A DNA stretch of 45,095 nucleotides from a bacterium (GTDB lineage Bacteria; Verrucomicrobiota; Verrucomicrobiia; Limisphaerales; JAJXZI01): contig JAJXZI010000252.1 in NCBI GenBank assembly GCA_021780115.1, positions 1-45,095 of the forward strand, given 5' to 3'. The notes beneath the pieces are model-generated. The model had not been told where the DNA came from and searched no databases. It saw only the letters and a list, made by a program, of their open reading frames with translations. Below, one piece after another: positions 29,393 to 38,344 of this stretch. A program made the position numbers and the translations under genes. Within the stretch, counting starts at the first letter, position 1; every line of letters starts with the position of its first letter.

Positions 29393-31387
29393 TCATCGGT
29401 CGCGTCCCGCGGGACCTTCAGTCTCCGGCACGCCCGGCACGGCGAAGTAGCCGGCGAAAAAATCCGCCAGCGGGCCGGGATAGACCGCCCGTTTCAGTTT
29501 TGACCAAGTGCGCTGGTCGCCGACGCTGTAGTAAAGATATGTCCGCCCGCCCAACTCGACGATGTCCGGATCGGAGGCGTTGATCCCGTCGTTCGGGCCG
29601 GGCGTGAGGACCGGGTTGGCGCCGCTTAATTCCCACGACTTGAGGTCGCGGGAGCGGGCCAGATAAGTCTCGAAGAACCAGCGCGGTGTGCGTTGTTCCA
29701 AGTACAGCAGATAGTACCAGCCATCCGCATAGCGCAGGCATGGGCAGGCGGTGTACCGGTCCTTCCCGAAAAATGTGTCGGGCACCTTGGTCCAGTCGTT
29801 CAGGTTCGTCGCGGTGGCGAACTTGATCGTGAAGGCTGGGAACCGTGGATCGTCCGATTCGTAGGCCATCACGAAACCGTGTTCGCCGCGGCACACGGAG
29901 CTGTTGAACAGGTGTTCCTTTTCCTGCGACACGACGACTTTGTGCGTCCAGTCCCGGAGGTTCTTCGATGCAAAAAGCGTCACGTCGTTCCAACCGTCCG
30001 GTGCGGAGCGTGAGGCGAAGGCGTAGAACGTGCCGTCGTGTACCAGCGCCGAGGCCAAGCCGTAGCCTTCGGCGAAGCGCGCCAACGGACGGCCGGTTTT
30101 CACGTCCTCGAGGGTCAGGAAATAGTCTGTCGGTTTGCCGCCGCTGGCGGGCCGGTGGCATTTCATCAGCGCCAACCGGTCCTGCCAGACCACCGGCCCG
30201 GCTTCGCAGATGTCACCGAGGTCCGGCTGATCCACGCGCAAGTCCGCCCGCAGCGGAGCCGGCGGTGTGGGCGGCAGGAGCGTCTGAAAGACCTCCGCCG
30301 GCCATTGGCCGAGCCGGAGCATCCCTTTGGGCACGGCTTGCTGGAACTGCACGTACGCCTTCACGTCCCCCTTCGTCGTGTAACGGACTTCTCCCTGGCC
30401 GGCGCCGAAAATTTTGCAGCCCATCAACGTGCAATCTTCGAGATCGACGTGCAGCAGTTTGCCCTCGATGGTGCTGAAGATGACGCCGGTGCTGGGCTTG
30501 CCTTGCGGCTGGGAGAAGTTGAGGCTCACCAGCCGGCAGTTCTTCAACTGGACGCGCGTGTAGCCGGCGTAACCGGGATTGCCTGCCTGCAAGGCGTTGT
30601 CCGGACCGACGAGCGTGGAGTCCTCGAACACCACATCCGGCCGCGCCGGCGGTGCCGGATGTTCGGCGCGCACGTAAGCGCCGGCGGCGTCGCCCCACCA
30701 GTCGAGACACCAGAGTTGGCAGCGGCGAAAAACGCTCGGCTCGTCGGGACGCGAGAGGATGTTCGCCGCGCCGCCACCGAACGCGCGCCCCGCGCTGAAG
30801 CAGTCCTCCACGACCACGGTGAACGGCTCGGCCTTGTCCACCAAGTCGAAGAACAAACCGCCATCACCACCGGTGACATACAGGCGGCGGATAGCCCACC
30901 GGTCCCAGCCGATGGCCGAGAAGGTTTCCTGCGTGTGTTCCTTCGACCAGCCCTGCTTGTAGGCGCGGATCGGCCCCCACCAGTCGTAGCTCTTGAAGCC
31001 CTTCTCCGGGTCGCCGGAATCAACCACCACCCAGCCGCGGGTGCCGGACCCCAGCGCGCCGTTCCAGTCGCCGATGAGTTCGTTGTAAGCGCTGGCCGCG
31101 CCCTTATGGGCGGGGAACAGGTTGGCCTCCATGTAGGTGTCCGGGCGCACAACGATGCGGTGTCCGCCTCGATCATCCGGCACGGCGCTGAGCGCGGCTT
31201 GGATCGTGCGGAACGCCTTGGCCCACGACGAGCCGTCCGAGTTGTCGCCCAGCTTGGAGACGTACAACGCGGGGCCGCGTTGATGGGGATCGCCGGCGCG
31301 CGACGCATCTGGCCTTGCCGCGCCAGCGAGGGCGCAGAGAGTGGTGAGCAACGCAACCCGCGACAGCTTTCGTTTCATGGCGCGCAT
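29393..31387 (-). CDS. Secreted right-handed beta-helix protein with C-terminal five-bladed-propeller (GH43/GH32-like) domain
   Basis: This 664-residue protein has a signal peptide (MKRKLSRVALLTTLCALAGAA, ATG at 31378 being an alternative start). The N-terminal half looks like a parallel beta-helix: LYVSKLGDNSDGSSWAKAFR, then TIQAALSAVPDDRGG and repeated short-strand patterns such as VVVEDCFSAGRAFGG. The C-terminal half, from about residue 390, resembles a five-bladed beta-propeller glycosidase, with FTIKFATATNLNDWTKVP, CPCLRYADGWYYLLYLEQR, RSRDLKSWELSG and NDGINASDPDIVELGGRTYLYY. Asp/Glu residues that could be catalytic are present, but I cannot assign them. It lies 43 bp after the nuoN stop on the same strand, so it may be read through from the nuo operon or have its own promoter. 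Substrate is unknown, presumably a plant or algal polysaccharide. Confidence 0.72.
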   Translation of the reverse strand: MRAMKRKLSRVALLTTLCALAGAARPDASRAGDPHQRGPALYVSKLGDNSDGSSWAKAFRTIQAALSAVPDDRGGHRIVVRPDTYMEANLFPAHKGAASAYNELIGDWNGALGSGTRGWVVVDSGDPEKGFKSYDWWGPIRAYKQGWSKEHTQETFSAIGWDRWAIRRLYVTGGDGGLFFDLVDKAEPFTVVVEDCFSAGRAFGGGAANILSRPDEPSVFRRCQLWCLDWWGDAAGAYVRAEHPAPPARPDVVFEDSTLVGPDNALQAGNPGYAGYTRVQLKNCRLVSLNFSQPQGKPSTGVIFSTIEGKLLHVDLEDCTLMGCKIFGAGQGEVRYTTKGDVKAYVQFQQAVPKGMLRLGQWPAEVFQTLLPPTPPAPLRADLRVDQPDLGDICEAGPVVWQDRLALMKCHRPASGGKPTDYFLTLEDVKTGRPLARFAEGYGLASALVHDGTFYAFASRSAPDGWNDVTLFASKNLRDWTHKVVVSQEKEHLFNSSVCRGEHGFVMAYESDDPRFPAFTIKFATATNLNDWTKVPDTFFGKDRYTACPCLRYADGWYYLLYLEQRTPRWFFETYLARSRDLKSWELSGANPVLTPGPNDGINASDPDIVELGGRTYLYYSVGDQRTWSKLKRAVYPGPLADFFAGYFAVPGVPETEGPAGRDR

Positions 31388-31430
31388 CCAGCAGGACGCC
31401 GGAGGAATTTCGCAGGCGGATACGCCCGCG
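31388..31430. repeat. Short gap with a dispersed-repeat-like element
   Basis: The gap contains GCAGGCGGATACGCCCGCG followed by CTACC. The segment GGCGGATACGCC is palindromic apart from its centre. I recall similar elements from intergenic DNA of this kind of genome; only the local palindrome is seen here. Confidence 0.3.
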
Positions 31431-32882
31431 CTACCGCAATACCTTGACCGCCTCGCCCGCCCAGTTTACCAGCGGGTTCGGGTAGATGCCGATGAAGAGC
31501 ATGCCGGCGATGCAGCCGAAAAGCGCGAGTTTGATGGACGGTGACACCGGGATCGCGGACAGGTCGGCGGCGTCTTTGGACCAATAGATTGAGCGGACGA
31601 TTCCGAAGTAGTAATAGAGTGAGATCACCACCCCGGCCAACGCCACGAAGGCCAGGCAGTAATACCCGGAATTGCGTGCGCCCGCCTCGACGACGGATTT
31701 GAGCAGGAGGAATTTTCCGAAGAAACCGGCCAGCGGCGGGATGCCCGCCAGCGAAACCATCGCGAGCGTCATCGTTCCCGCCAGCAGTGGCGAGCGTTGG
31801 TGCAGGCCGGCGAGCTCGGCCACGTCGGCGCTTTCGACCTGGCGCATCACCAGGCAGATGACGGTGAACGCGGCCAGCACGGTGAACAGGTAGCCGCTCA
31901 GGTAATAAAGCACCGCCGATTGGCCCGCCGCGCTGAGAGCCGAGATGCCGAGCAGCAGGTAGCCCGCGTGCGAAATGCTCGAATAGCCCAGCAGGCGCTT
32001 GACGTTGCGCTGCGGAATCGCGCAGAGATTGCCGTAAAGGATTGTCGCGCCGGCCAGCACCATGAGCAGCGCGACCCAGTGCTTCGTCACTTCGGGTACG
32101 GCGGAGAAGAGCACGCGCAGCAGCAGCACGAAACCCGCGGCCTTCGAGCCGACGGCGAGGAAGGCCGTCGTGGGCGAAGGCGCGCCTTGATAGACATCCG
32201 GCGCCCAGATTTGGAAGGGCACCATCGAGATCTTGAAGCCCAGCCCGACCAGTACCAGCAGCAGACCGAACAGGAAGATCTTGTTTTGCGCGAATTGCGG
32301 CAGCGTCGCGGCCAGCTTGTCGAAGCTCAGCGTGCCGCTGGTGCCGAAGACGAGCGCGATGCCGAAGATCATGAACGCCGACGACAACGCGCCGATGATG
32401 AGGTACTTGATGCCCGCTTCCAGCGACGGCAGCCGCGCCCGCAGGAAGCTGGTCAGCACGTAGAAAGTGACGGTGATCAGCTCCAGCGAGACGAAGAACG
32501 TGCTGAAATCGTTGGCCGACGCGGCGAACATCATGCCCGTCATCGCGAACAGGATGAGCGCGTAATACTCGGCGATGCCGGCCTCGATGCGGTCGGCAAA
32601 CTCGACGGACATCAGCATGACGATGAGCGTGGCGACGAGGAAAAAGCGCTTGAAGAACAGCGCCAGCGGATCCAGCACGTACATGCCGCCGAAGGCGTAT
32701 TGCGTGCCGATGGTGCCAACACTGAACTGAACCAGACTGTAAATCAGCAGCACGCCAATGCCCGCGGCGGCGGCGTAACCGAGTTTACGTTTCTCGGATG
32801 GCGGCAGCCACAAATCAACCAGCAGGATCAACAGACCCAGCAGGAGGGCGCAGAGTTCATGACTGAGGAGGAAGAGGTTCAT
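31431..32882 (-). CDS. nuoN: NADH-quinone oxidoreductase subunit N (complex I)
   Basis: This 483-residue membrane protein is built almost entirely of transmembrane helices and carries the proton-translocating antiporter-type signature of NuoN. Typical stretches are FVSLELITVTFYVLTSFLR, KYLIIGALSSAFMIFGIAL with its essential Lys, GFKISMVPFQIWAPDVYQG, and RLLGYSSISHAGYLLLG. It forms part of the membrane arm of complex I and takes part in proton pumping coupled to NADH oxidation. ATG at 32882 overlaps the nuoM stop as TGATG, so the two are translationally coupled. The longer open frame upstream runs through nuoM in another reading. This is the last gene of the operon in the window. Confidence 0.95.
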   Translation of the reverse strand: MNLFLLSHELCALLLGLLILLVDLWLPPSEKRKLGYAAAAGIGVLLIYSLVQFSVGTIGTQYAFGGMYVLDPLALFFKRFFLVATLIVMLMSVEFADRIEAGIAEYYALILFAMTGMMFAASANDFSTFFVSLELITVTFYVLTSFLRARLPSLEAGIKYLIIGALSSAFMIFGIALVFGTSGTLSFDKLAATLPQFAQNKIFLFGLLLVLVGLGFKISMVPFQIWAPDVYQGAPSPTTAFLAVGSKAAGFVLLLRVLFSAVPEVTKHWVALLMVLAGATILYGNLCAIPQRNVKRLLGYSSISHAGYLLLGISALSAAGQSAVLYYLSGYLFTVLAAFTVICLVMRQVESADVAELAGLHQRSPLLAGTMTLAMVSLAGIPPLAGFFGKFLLLKSVVEAGARNSGYYCLAFVALAGVVISLYYYFGIVRSIYWSKDAADLSAIPVSPSIKLALFGCIAGMLFIGIYPNPLVNWAGEAVKVLR

Positions 32883-34600
32883 CAATTGGCGGTTGGCGAT
32901 TGACGATTGACGATTGCGCTCGCGTCGCGGTCGGTTTCGTAGCGCAGATTTCCCATCTGCTGGATCGCAGAATTGTATTCTGCGGGCCGTCCACTGGTCT
33001 CCGGCGTCGCGGCTTGTCGTGGGGCCAGATGATCGGAAATCGGCTCTACGGCAGGTTCGGAAACCCGCGCCACGGTTCCGGGCGCGGCTGCCCTCGCGGT
33101 CGCCATCGCCACGATCGGTTCGGCCGCCGGCGTGATCTTGTCGGTCAGCAGCCGCGGGAAGCAGCCGAAGAGGAACAGGCTGGCGAGCAGCAGGACGAAG
33201 GGGACTTTGCGCCACGGATTGGCGTCGGCGACGGCGGCCCATTTCTCCTGCGGCGGGCCGTGAAAGACGGCGCGGGCGGCACGGAGCATATAGACCGCAC
33301 CGATGATCAACGCGCCCCAGGCGGCGACCACCACGAACCAGTTCATTGCGCCGGCCCCGTGGAGGAATCCGCTCTTCCACGCGCCGAAGAAGATCATGAA
33401 TTCGCCGACGAAGTTCGCGAAGCCGGGCAACCCACAGCCGGCGAACATCGCCATCACCATCGCCGCGCCGATGAAGGGCAGTTGCCGCAGCAGACCGCCG
33501 AGGCGCGACATCTCCAGCGTGCCGGTCTGCTGGTAAAGGTAGCCGCTCAGGCCAAACGTCAGCGCCGCGAGCAGGCCGTGGGCGATCATCACCACGACCG
33601 CGCCGGTGATGCCGACGAGGCTCAGGCTGGCGATGCCCAAGAAGACGAAGCCCATGTGCGCCACGCTCGAATTGCCGATGAGGAGGTTGAGGTTCTTCTG
33701 GCGCATCGCCACGAGGCCGACGTAGAGGATGTTGCCTAGGCAGAGCCAGGCGAGCACGTGCATCCAGCTTTGCGCGGCCTGCGGCATGAGTGGCAGCGCG
33801 ATGCGGATCAGGCCGTAGAGGCCGAATTTCTTCAGCACGCCGGCGTGGAGCATCGCGGTGGGTGCCGGCGCGGAGCCGTAGCCGAGCGGAGCCCAGGTGT
33901 GGAATGGCCAAAGCGAAACCAGGATTCCAAAGCCGAACAGCAGCAGCGGGAAGATGAAATGCTGCGAAGTCAGCGACATCGGGTTTTGCCGGATGTACTC
34001 CGTGAGCTTCGGGATGTCGAAAGTGTTCGCGCCGGATTGGAGATAAAGCGCGATGAGGCCGAGGAGCGCCAGCAGCGCGCCGATGCTGAGGTAGAGCGTG
34101 ATCTGGAAGGTGGCGTAGTTGCGGTTCTCACCGCGGCCCCAGACGCCGATCATGATGAACGTCGGCACCAGCGCCAGTTCGTGGAAGAAGTAGAAGAAGA
34201 ACAGGTCGAGCGACGCAAACGCCCCGAGGATGCCGCCCGTCATGACGAGCAGCAGGATGTAAAACTCCTTCTCGCGTTCCTTGATTTCCCACGAAACGCA
34301 CGCCGCCGCGAACGCGACGATTGCGCCCATGAGGATCAGGCCGACGTTGAGGCCGTCCACGCCGACGTGATAGCTGATCCCGAGGGAGGGCACCCAAGGG
34401 ACGACTTGCTCAAACCGGTAGCCAGTCGCGCTCACCGCCGCGCCGCCGAACTGGAGGAACATCGCGGCGGCAAAAAGGAGGCTCAGGCCGGTGGCCCCAA
34501 TGGCGACGACACGCGCCACAAAGCGGTAGTTGCGCGGCACAAACGCCAGCACAAGGGCGGCGAGAAGCGGCCAGCCAAGGATGTAGGTCAAGAGCGACAT
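32882..34600 (-). CDS. nuoM: NADH-quinone oxidoreductase subunit M (complex I) with a repeat-encoded C-terminal tail
   Basis: This 572-residue antiporter-like subunit of the complex I membrane arm has about 14 helices. Family motifs include FFHELALVPTFIMIGVWG (with the essential Glu), HTWAPLGYGSAPAPTAMLHA, and NSSVAHMGFVFLGIASL. NuoM is usually close to 500 residues. Here the last membrane helix ends near FGCFPRL, and a tail of about 80 residues follows that is hydrophilic and unlike NuoM. Much of it is encoded by repeat DNA: heptamers TTGGCGG/TTGGCGA/TTGACGA/TTGACGA at 32886-32913 and two small hairpins at 32944-32984. The gene starts 1 bp after the stop of an AbiJ-like gene and overlaps nuoN. 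There is no strong ribosome-binding site, so it may depend on translation of the upstream gene. Confidence 0.95.
   Translation of the reverse strand: MSLLTYILGWPLLAALVLAFVPRNYRFVARVVAIGATGLSLLFAAAMFLQFGGAAVSATGYRFEQVVPWVPSLGISYHVGVDGLNVGLILMGAIVAFAAACVSWEIKEREKEFYILLLVMTGGILGAFASLDLFFFYFFHELALVPTFIMIGVWGRGENRNYATFQITLYLSIGALLALLGLIALYLQSGANTFDIPKLTEYIRQNPMSLTSQHFIFPLLLFGFGILVSLWPFHTWAPLGYGSAPAPTAMLHAGVLKKFGLYGLIRIALPLMPQAAQSWMHVLAWLCLGNILYVGLVAMRQKNLNLLIGNSSVAHMGFVFLGIASLSLVGITGAVVVMIAHGLLAALTFGLSGYLYQQTGTLEMSRLGGLLRQLPFIGAAMVMAMFAGCGLPGFANFVGEFMIFFGAWKSGFLHGAGAMNWFVVVAAWGALIIGAVYMLRAARAVFHGPPQEKWAAVADANPWRKVPFVLLLASLFLFGCFPRLLTDKITPAAEPIVAMATARAAAPGTVARVSEPAVEPISDHLAPRQAATPETSGRPAEYNSAIQQMGNLRYETDRDASAIVNRQSPTAN
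32886..32984. repeat. Heptamer array and two small hairpins inside the 3' end of nuoM
   Basis: TTGGCGG, TTGGCGA, TTGACGA and TTGACGA follow one another from 32886 to 32913 and encode the last residues of NuoM. GCAGAT and ATCTGC (32944-32960) form a 6-bp stem. CGCAGAAT and ATTCTGCG (32966-32984) form a perfect 8-bp stem with a 3-base loop. All lie inside the reading frame. Confidence 0.8.
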
Positions 34601-34601
34601 A

Positions 34602-35528
34602 TCACTTTAATCGCTTTTCGAGCGAAGCCATCAAGAGGATATTCGCTCCAGTTGAATGGAGCACAAACGCTGCGACTTCGTCAGTGATTTGAATCGGCTG
34701 CACGCCCTGGCCATGTCCGCTCAATTTGTTCCTGATCGTTGCGACATTCTCAAGGACAGAACGAAGTCCGGAGAGAGAAGAGCTCACGAAAGCGGGAAAC
34801 AGACCGTTTTTTTCGCACGCTGTCAGCAGTGCTTTCGCAGTGTCGTTTTGACTGTACGGCCAGCGCCGCTTGTGACAAATCGCCTTCATCGTGCTTTCGA
34901 ATGCCTTCAGGCATTCGTTGATGGATTCTCCAAGTCGCCCGTGCCGGTAATGCTCGTGCGCCTTAAGAAACTCTTGATTCGCTCCAGAAAGGTGTGGCTC
35001 GCCAAGAAGCGCCATTGTCGGAGTCACTACTTGGTTATGTAAGAACGCCGAGTCGATCCGAATCATCCGACCCTCTCGAAACTCGTAGCCAACTGTGTGT
35101 TCTTGGAAGCGACGGTTGAGCTCTTCAACTGCATGGCGAATATGATTCCTTCCGTCGAAATTGACATAACTGTCAGCCACGACGACTTCAGTAATACGCG
35201 CGAACACCGTCTCGATCACGTCCAGGCATTTCGCAACATCTTGGTGTTGTAGAAAGAAGTCGCAAACATCTTGTTCTGCCGTTTTGGAGCCGCTCGTGAG
35301 GTGGAATTCGCCATACTCTTTGCACAAGGCATCGCGCACCCGCAGGAAGAACAACTCGACGCCGGAGATAGCGCCAAGTGACCGGCAAACAGATGGAAAC
35401 TTGCACAGGAGTTCACGCCAAATATGAAGGACCTGGACCTTCAGTGGCCGCGGCAACGCATCATAACGGTAAGCTTCTGTTTCGTCTGCTTGACCGCGCC
35501 GTTGCCGTTTGGAAAAGAGGTCTAGCAT
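34602..35528 (-). CDS. AbiJ/STM4504-like abortive-infection protein with HEPN-like C-terminus, inside the nuo operon
   Basis: This 308-residue soluble protein is not a complex I subunit. The N-terminus (LDLFSKRQRRG, YRYDALPRPLKVQVLHIWRE) resembles the AbiJ N-terminal domain 4 of STM4504/CBY_0614-type proteins. The C-terminal third (about 185-300) resembles the Abi_C/HEPN-type helical domain: LGESINECLKAFESTMKAIC, then GLRSVLENVATIRNKLSGHG, whose Arg266 and His272 fit the R(x4-6)H pattern of HEPN ribonucleases. Related proteins are linked to phage defence by abortive infection. GC is about 52% in lines counted by hand, against about 65-68% in nuoL and parts of nuoM, which suggests horizontal gain. 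It sits 9 bp after nuoL and 1 bp before nuoM. ATG at 35528 is used; TTG at 35531 is possible. The family call comes from memory of motifs and needs a profile search. Confidence 0.72.
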   Translation of the reverse strand: MLDLFSKRQRRGQADETEAYRYDALPRPLKVQVLHIWRELLCKFPSVCRSLGAISGVELFFLRVRDALCKEYGEFHLTSGSKTAEQDVCDFFLQHQDVAKCLDVIETVFARITEVVVADSYVNFDGRNHIRHAVEELNRRFQEHTVGYEFREGRMIRIDSAFLHNQVVTPTMALLGEPHLSGANQEFLKAHEHYRHGRLGESINECLKAFESTMKAICHKRRWPYSQNDTAKALLTACEKNGLFPAFVSSSLSGLRSVLENVATIRNKLSGHGQGVQPIQITDEVAAFVLHSTGANILLMASLEKRLK

Positions 35529-35537
35529 CAAGTCGTC

Positions 35538-37421
35538 CTATTTTCCTAACGCGAAATAAAGCACGACCGCCACGCCCAGCACGAAGAGGAAGGCGTAGGT
35601 CTGGAGGTTGCCGGTTTGGACGAGGCGCAGGGCGCGGCCGAACAGCTCGGTCGTGCCGTGCGTGCCTTTCACCACCACGCCGGCGATGATCCAGCGGTCC
35701 CACCAGTCGGCAATCGCGGCGATCATGTCCTGGAACCGGATGACGGTGGCTTCGTAAAACTCGTCGAGGTAAAAGCGGTTGCGCATGGCGGTGGCCAAGG
35801 CGCCGAGTTTTTCCGGCAGCGGATCGGTTGTCGCCCTTGCGTAGAGCGCGTAGGCCAGGAAAAAGCCGATGAGCACCGCCGCCAGGCCACCGAACGCGGC
35901 CGCGGGCGCCTGCACGAACGGAGCGAAGATTTCCTGGTACCACGCGACGGCGTGGCCGGCTTCCTCGGTGACGTACATCGAGCCGACGAGCTTCTCGACA
36001 CCCCAGAAACCAGCGAAGAGGGACGGCACGGCGAGGATGCGCAGCGGCCAAGCCATCACGCCCGGCGATTCGTGCGCGTGGCGGGCGGCGTCGGATTTGG
36101 CGGGGCCGTGAAAGGCCACGAGAACAAGGCGGAACATGTAGAAGGTCGTGAGCGCGGCGACGACGACGCCCAATCCGAACAATACCGGCCCATCGTTCTG
36201 CGCGGCGGCGATGATGGCGTCTTTTGAATAAAACCCGCTGAACGGCGGCACGCCGCACAGCGCGAGCGTGGCGACGAGGAAGGTCCAGTAGGTCACCGGC
36301 ATTTTGGTGCGCAGTCCGCCCATCTTCCAAATGTCTTGTTCGTGGTGGAGGCCGAGGATGACCGAGCCGGCGCCGAGGAAGAGCAGGGCTTTGAAGCACG
36401 CGTGGGTGGCCAAGTGAAACATCGCCGGAGCCGGGTTGCCGCCCGCGCCGGCGACGCCGACGGCCATGACCATGTAGCCGAGTTGCGAGAGCGTCGAGTA
36501 GGCAAGGATGCGCTTGATGTCGTTTTGCTGGATGGCGATGACGGCGGCCAGCAGCGCGGTCACACCACCGATCACGGCGATGACATGCAGCGCCGGGGCG
36601 TTGAGCAGGAAGAAAACGCGGCAGAGCATATACACGCCGGCGGCGACCATCGTCGCGGCGTGAATCAGCGCGCTGACCGGCGTGGGACCTTCCATCGCGT
36701 CGGGCAGCCAGACGTGCAGCGGAAATTGCGCGGACTTGCCGACGGCGCCGCAGAAGATCAGCAGGCCGGCGGCGGTGGCCATCGCGCCGAGGGCCTGGGG
36801 ATCGGCGGCCAGTTTGTCCTGGAGCACGGCGAAGTCCAGCGAGCCGAGCGTGGCCCAGACAACCAAGATGCCGAGCATGAAGCCGAAGTCGCCGAGGCGG
36901 TTGGTAAGGAAGGCCTTTTTCGCCGCGTCGGCGGCGGAGGGTTTCTCAAACCAAAAACCGATGAGCAGGTAACTCGACAGGCCGACGAGTTCCCAGAAGA
37001 TGAAGAGCTGGATGAAATTCGTCGAGAGCACGATGCCGAGCATCGAGAAGGTGAACAGGCTCAAGCCGGCGAAATAGCGCGGGTAACCGCGGTCGTCCTC
37101 CATGTAGCCGTGGGAGTAGATGTGGATGGCACTGGCGACGCCGGTGACGACCAGCAACATCAGCAGGCTCAGCGGATCGAGGCGCAGGCCGAAGCCCACC
37201 CGGAGGTCGCCCACCGAGAGCCAGTTGGCGAGCAGTTCCTTCGGCTCCGGATGGAAGCCGTTGAGCTTGATGAACAGGACGCTGAGGACGAAACCGGCCA
37301 CGACGGCGCCGATGGAGAGCCGGGCGCTGACGACGCGGTTCTTGAGTGTGAACAGCGTGATCACGCCCGCCGCCAGGAGCGGCAGGAACAAAATCAACCA
37401 AGGCAGCACTTCGAGTTTCAT
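35538..37421 (-). CDS. nuoL: NADH-quinone oxidoreductase subunit L (complex I)
   Basis: This 627-residue membrane subunit is the largest antiporter-like part of complex I, with some 16 helices including the long C-terminal lateral helix. Recognisable stretches are IYSHGYMEDDRGYPRYFAG, FIFWELVGLSSYLLIGFWF (essential Glu), GKSAQFPLHVWLPDAMEGP, ALIHAATMVAAGVYML, and RILAYSTLSQLGYMVMAVG. Its length and motif order match NuoL, and it completes the proton channel at the distal end. It is followed by the AbiJ-like gene after 9 bp rather than by nuoM. The start follows a repeat-filled gap after nuoK. Confidence 0.96.
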   Translation of the reverse strand: MKLEVLPWLILFLPLLAAGVITLFTLKNRVVSARLSIGAVVAGFVLSVLFIKLNGFHPEPKELLANWLSVGDLRVGFGLRLDPLSLLMLLVVTGVASAIHIYSHGYMEDDRGYPRYFAGLSLFTFSMLGIVLSTNFIQLFIFWELVGLSSYLLIGFWFEKPSAADAAKKAFLTNRLGDFGFMLGILVVWATLGSLDFAVLQDKLAADPQALGAMATAAGLLIFCGAVGKSAQFPLHVWLPDAMEGPTPVSALIHAATMVAAGVYMLCRVFFLLNAPALHVIAVIGGVTALLAAVIAIQQNDIKRILAYSTLSQLGYMVMAVGVAGAGGNPAPAMFHLATHACFKALLFLGAGSVILGLHHEQDIWKMGGLRTKMPVTYWTFLVATLALCGVPPFSGFYSKDAIIAAAQNDGPVLFGLGVVVAALTTFYMFRLVLVAFHGPAKSDAARHAHESPGVMAWPLRILAVPSLFAGFWGVEKLVGSMYVTEEAGHAVAWYQEIFAPFVQAPAAAFGGLAAVLIGFFLAYALYARATTDPLPEKLGALATAMRNRFYLDEFYEATVIRFQDMIAAIADWWDRWIIAGVVVKGTHGTTELFGRALRLVQTGNLQTYAFLFVLGVAVVLYFALGK

Positions 37422-37430
37422 CCGGTTGTT

Positions 37431-37507
37431 CTTAGCGCCAAGGCGCCAAGGCGCGGAGCCGCAAGGCCAAGAATTCCCTGCGCCTTGGCGACTTCGCGTC
37501 TTTGCGT
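37431..37507. repeat. Palindromic CGCCAAGGCGC repeat between nuoK and nuoL
   Basis: CGCCAAGGCGC at 37444-37454 and GCGCCTTGGCG at 37480-37490 form an 11-bp perfect stem around a 25-base loop. The right side continues as CGTCTTTGCGTTGAA. It is a degenerate copy of the stronger hairpin between nuoF and nuoG. Confidence 0.75.
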
Positions 37508-37529
37508 TGAAAGCGGGTTCGGTCCATCG

Positions 37530-37838
37530 TCAGAGCTTCAGGGAGGTGAGGTCCTCAACGTGCGCCGTCTGGCGTTTGCGGTAGAGGGCGACGATGAGCG
37601 CCAAACCGACGGCCACTTCCGCCGCGGCGACGGTGATGATGAAGAACACCATGATCTGGCCGTCGAGATTGCCGTTGAACCGCGAGAAGGCGACCAGAGC
37701 GAGGTTGGCCGCGTTGAGCATCAACTCGAGCGACATGTAGATGATGAGCAGGTTGCGGCGCGTGATCACGCCGAACAGGCCCAGCGCGAAGAGGAGGGCG
37801 CTGACGACGAGGTAGTGTTCGAGGCCGACCGGCGTCAT
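37530..37838 (-). CDS. nuoK: NADH-quinone oxidoreductase subunit K (complex I)
   Basis: This 102-residue protein has three transmembrane helices, the normal size and build of NuoK. Motifs are [38 protein letters not shown] with the conserved membrane Glu, and [19 protein letters not shown] with the second conserved Glu. It is part of the membrane arm next to NuoJ and NuoA. The start overlaps the nuoJ stop as ATGA (37838/37835), suggesting translational coupling. Confidence 0.96.
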   Translation of the reverse strand: MTPVGLEHYLVVSALLFALGLFGVITRRNLLIIYMSLELMLNAANLALVAFSRFNGNLDGQIMVFFIITVAAAEVAVGLALIVALYRKRQTAHVEDLTSLKL

Positions 37839-38338
37839 TTCAGTTCCTTCTTGCTCAGCAGAATCACGCCCACCATCGCCACGAGGAGCAGGACGGAGAC
37901 GATTTCAAAGGGCAGTAGGTAATTCGTGAACAGCAGCTTGCCCAAGGCGGCCGTGGAGCCTTCGGCGCCGGAGGCGGGCAGGTTCGCGCTGAGCCGCGCC
38001 TGGATCAACGAACGGAGGAAGAGCGCGAGGATGGCGCCGACGCACACGACGCCAGCGACCAGGCTGAACCGCTTGATTTTCCGCAGCTCCTCCTCCTTGA
38101 GATTCAGCAGCATGATGACGAAGAGGAACAGGACCATCACCGCGCCGGCATAAACAAGGATTTGCACCGCCGCGAGGAAGAACGCGTGCAGCAGCACGAA
38201 CAGGCCGGCCATCGAAACAATTGTCAGCACCAGAAACATCGCGCTGGTGACCGGATTGCGGCTGAACGGATTGGCGACGACCAGCAGGGCGCAGAGCACA
38301 GTCAGCGCGGCGAAGGCGTAGAAGAGGAGGGTTTCCAT
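37835..38338 (-). CDS. nuoJ: NADH-quinone oxidoreductase subunit J (complex I)
   Basis: This 167-residue protein has five membrane helices, as usual for Nuo[60 protein letters not shown] with the conserved Tyr-Ala-Gly region, then [16 protein letters not shown] and [18 protein letters not shown] at 38338 (METLLFYAF) is preferred to the longer frame, whose extra 24 residues are encoded by heptamer repeat DNA. It is translationally coupled to nuoK. Confidence 0.95.
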   Translation of the reverse strand: METLLFYAFAALTVLCALLVVANPFSRNPVTSAMFLVLTIVSMAGLFVLLHAFFLAAVQILVYAGAVMVLFLFVIMLLNLKEEELRKIKRFSLVAGVVCVGAILALFLRSLIQARLSANLPASGAEGSTAALGKLLFTNYLLPFEIVSVLLLVAMVGVILLSKKELK

Positions 38339-38344
38339 GCTTAG

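Noticed and set aside
32882-33911. Extended nuoN frame reaching 33911
   Set aside because: The upstream part is nuoM in another frame. True NuoN sequence begins at ATG 32882 with MNLFLLSHEL.
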